DNA of 13,603 nucleotides from JAGLQA01 sp023135565 (GTDB lineage: Bacteria > Acidobacteriota > Aminicenantia > UBA2199). Shown here piece by piece: positions 12,111 to 13,603 of this stretch. The notes beneath the pieces are model-generated. The model searched no databases. It was not told where the DNA came from and worked only from the letters and a program-made list of their open reading frames with translations. Position numbers and translations under genes: made by a program. The stretch is from assembly GCA_030639305.1 (NCBI GenBank), contig DAOWCY010000192.1, positions 1-13,603 on the forward strand, given 5' to 3'. Numbering within the stretch: the first letter of the stretch is position 1; each line of letters opens with the position of its first letter.

Positions 12111-12559
12111 GAAAAAGGGTATTAAAGAATAATATCACCTGGATTACCCTATCGTTGTTTTTCTTGTTTACCCTGCCCTCACCCGCCGCCGCACCCGGCA
12201 CCGGCGTACTAAAAGGATTCATCTACAAAAAAGACGGCAATACCCCGCGCTGGGGCGTACAGGTTCTTTTAAAGAACTTAGACACCGGCGAAATGTTCGA
12301 ATCCAATGTCACCGACGGTGTGGGCAATTATGAACTGCGCGATGTCCCCACCGGCGACTACCAGGTGATGCTGATGTCAAAAGATAGGGACTACAAAATC
12401 AAGAAAGTTGATTTCATGGTGAAGGTCTTTTCGGGAAAAACCAGCACCATCTCGTTCTCCTTGAAGAAAAAGGGTGGAGCCGCATTCTTCCTGTTTAAAC
12501 CCTGTATCCTTGTTGCCATCCTGGCCGCGGTTTTTGCCTTTGTGGTTTCGCGGAAGTGA
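12107..12559 (+). CDS. Small exported beta-sandwich protein with C-terminal membrane segment (paralogue 2)
   Basis: A 150-residue protein. The signal peptide covers residues 1 to about 30, with a hydrophobic core and AAA before the mature start. The domain at about 33-122 repeats the paralogue-1 pattern: LKGFIYKKDGNTPRWG, SNVTDGVGNYELRDVPTGDY, ISFSLKKK. Residues 127-147 are a hydrophobic segment (FKPCILVAILAAVFAFVV) followed by SRK, as in a C-terminal membrane anchor. Translation is coupled to the preceding gene by the ATGA overlap, with an additional AAGGGAG six bases before the start. The function is unknown; an envelope protein exposing a small beta-domain is the most that can be said. Confidence 0.75.
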   Translation: MRKRVLKNNITWITLSLFFLFTLPSPAAAPGTGVLKGFIYKKDGNTPRWGVQVLLKNLDTGEMFESNVTDGVGNYELRDVPTGDYQVMLMSKDRDYKIKKVDFMVKVFSGKTSTISFSLKKKGGAAFFLFKPCILVAILAAVFAFVVSRK

Positions 12560-12839
12560 GCCGGGAAAGAATTAAAAGGGCTGCGTGCCCGCGCCCGCCC
12601 CGTTGAAAGCTTTGCTGTCAACACCTGACCGGGCTTACAATTTTCGCCGTCCCCTGATCACAGGTGGGGTCGCATACCCCTGCGAATACTTCGTAAAAAT
12701 TTGCATAAGAAAGAAGTGTTGCGATCAACCCTGCCGGGTAAAAAAGTTCAAAACCCTTTATAGGGTGGGGTCGTGGACCCCCAAAAAGCCCGAAAACAGG
12801 CAAAAAGAGGTCAAAAATAGAAAAAAATGCGATTTTTTG
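12560..12839. other. 280-bp spacer with several G/C-run hairpins
   Basis: No gene is seen. Hairpins include GGGGT/ACCCC near 12666-12680, ACCCT/AGGGT near 12753-12767 and GGGGTC-GTG-GACCCC at about 12766-12780. A reverse copy of the ACGAAGTATT motif lies at 12684-12702. The tail from 12781 is A-rich and leads into the promoter of the third paralogue. Confidence 0.5.
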
Positions 12840-12868
12840 TTGACAAAACCGACAAAATATCTTATTAT
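12840..12868 (+). promoter_or_regulatory. Strong sigma-70-like promoter of paralogue 3
   Basis: TTGACA (12840-12845), exactly 17 bases, TATTAT (12863-12868), start near 12875. The bases before it (TTTTTTG) resemble those before the first tandem unit. Confidence 0.75.
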
Positions 12869-12886
12869 AGAAAGGTTGGAGGTACC

Positions 12887-13375
12887 ATGCGGAAAAAAGT
12901 GTTGATAGTGCTGGTTTTCGGCATATTTTTGTTTACAGCAGCCGCGGCGGACGAAAATTATCTGCCCAATAGTGGACATTTAAAAGGTTTTATCTATAAA
13001 AAGGACGGCGAAACGCCGCGTTGGGGCGCCCAGGTGGTGCTTCAAGATGTAGAGAATAAGCTGGTGTTCAGGTCCAATGTCACGGATGATACCGGTGATT
13101 ATGAATTGATCAATGTACCTGTAGGCGATTATAAGGTTATGATCGTAGCAATGGAGAAACCTTATAAAGTAAAAAACATCGACTTTTTAATCAACATATT
13201 GGATAATAAAACCTCCTTTATCTCTTTTTCCTTAAAAAAATCGATTAAAGGATTATTTTTTCTTCTCGAACCCTGCTGCTTGGCCACCATTATATCCGGC
13301 ACAGCCGCGGGCGTTACTGTGGGCAAGTTAATCCCGCCCAAAGAGCAGAAGGAAGTGAGTCCCACTCAGAAATAG
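12887..13375 (+). CDS. Small exported beta-sandwich protein with C-terminal hydrophobic segment (paralogue 3)
   Basis: A 162-residue protein. I start it at ATG 12887, after GGAGG (12878-12882) and a predicted transcription start near 12875; a longer frame from 12827 would begin upstream of the promoter and would bury the signal peptide. Residues 1-21 are a clear signal peptide ending AAA before DEN. The domain at about 26-118 is closely similar to paralogue 2 (LKGFIYKKDGETPRWG, SNVTDDTGDYELINVPVGDY, ISFSLKK). A hydrophobic stretch follows at about 123-148, then a polar tail IPPKEQKEVSPTQK that paralogue 2 lacks. It probably arose by tandem duplication and acquired its own promoter. Function unknown. 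Confidence 0.75.
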   Translation: MRKKVLIVLVFGIFLFTAAAADENYLPNSGHLKGFIYKKDGETPRWGAQVVLQDVENKLVFRSNVTDDTGDYELINVPVGDYKVMIVAMEKPYKVKNIDFLINILDNKTSFISFSLKKSIKGLFFLLEPCCLATIISGTAAGVTVGKLIPPKEQKEVSPTQK

Positions 13376-13399
13376 GTGGAAAGGAACCTATAATTTTTT
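13372..13399 (+). terminator. Weak terminator after paralogue 3
   Basis: ATAGGT (13372-13377) pairs with ACCTAT (13386-13391), followed by AA and six T. The stem is short and overlaps the stop codon. Confidence 0.4.
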
Positions 13400-13603
13400 A
13401 ACATCCCGCTTCAGGGGAATTTTAGCTGGTCAATAATCAAAAGGTTTGCGGAGCTTTTTCAAAAGCGACCCCCCGAAGGCAGAGTAATTTCATAGTAGTT
13501 CTTCATGATGCGCGCCTCACCCGGAGACGAGTGAAATTAAACAAACCCCACTCGCGTGGGGGGGCGTTGAACGGTGGTGCTTTTCGACGAGCTAACACAC
13601 CCC
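13400..13603. repeat. Terminal noncoding stretch with an inverted repeat copy
   Basis: No gene is visible. Bases 13544-13566 are the exact reverse complement of 7490-7512, including the CCCCAC-GCGA-GTGGGG hairpin; a GAGCTTTTTCAAAAGC stretch and C/G-runs upstream are also of repeat type, so a reversed repeat copy probably runs out of the window. Confidence 0.5.

Noticed and set aside
12827..12886. Upstream start for paralogue 3
   Set aside because: It would begin before the -35 box and place about 20 polar residues ahead of the signal peptide.

Overview
The window looks like a piece of chromosome from an uncultured, probably anaerobic, Gram-negative-type bacterium. Coding DNA has mid-range GC, intergenic DNA is AT-rich, starts use Shine-Dalgarno sites of the AGGAGG type, and promoters resemble sigma-70. 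The mix of HD-GYP signalling, RtcB/archease RNA repair, a tail-fibre-like S74 protein, small exported regulatory-like beta-domain proteins and a dense repeat family would fit a lineage such as Aminicenantes/Acidobacteriota. That placement is an impression, not something the sequence proves.

Layout. 1-915: the last codons of an upstream gene, a TPR gene that has lost a recognisable start, and a convergent zinc-ribbon-like small protein. 960-2716: a structured intergenic segment and a response regulator with an HD-GYP cyclic-di-GMP phosphodiesterase domain. 2742-3756: a repeat, a minus-strand O6-alkylguanine-DNA alkyltransferase, a 318-bp MITE-like element and a palindromic operator candidate. 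3859-5274: a membrane polyferredoxin of NapH/NosR type. 5358-10389: an RNA-repair region with a full-length archease, an S74-domain protein cut at its 5' end by repeat DNA, a minus-strand transglutaminase-like protein, a second archease copy with an exact in-frame 258-bp deletion, another MITE-like element, and rtcB. 10417-13603: an exported TPR protein, two and a half tandem units combining promoter-like and terminator-like sequence, and three paralogous small exported proteins.

How the parts relate. RtcB and archease form a known RNA ligase/activator pair; here two archease-derived cassettes with the same promoter lie 3.1 kb apart, and the shortened one is next to rtcB. A repeat family with ends GCCTCCGGCGGC / GCCGCCGGAGGC runs through the noncoding space between 2.7 and 10.6 kb, has truncated or extended neighbouring reading frames, and keeps its hairpins by compensatory changes. 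The strongest candidates for something undescribed are the tandem units upstream of the exported-protein pair (11444-11700), where mutually exclusive hairpins, T-runs and TTGACA/TATAAA boxes are superimposed, and the in-frame mini-archease.
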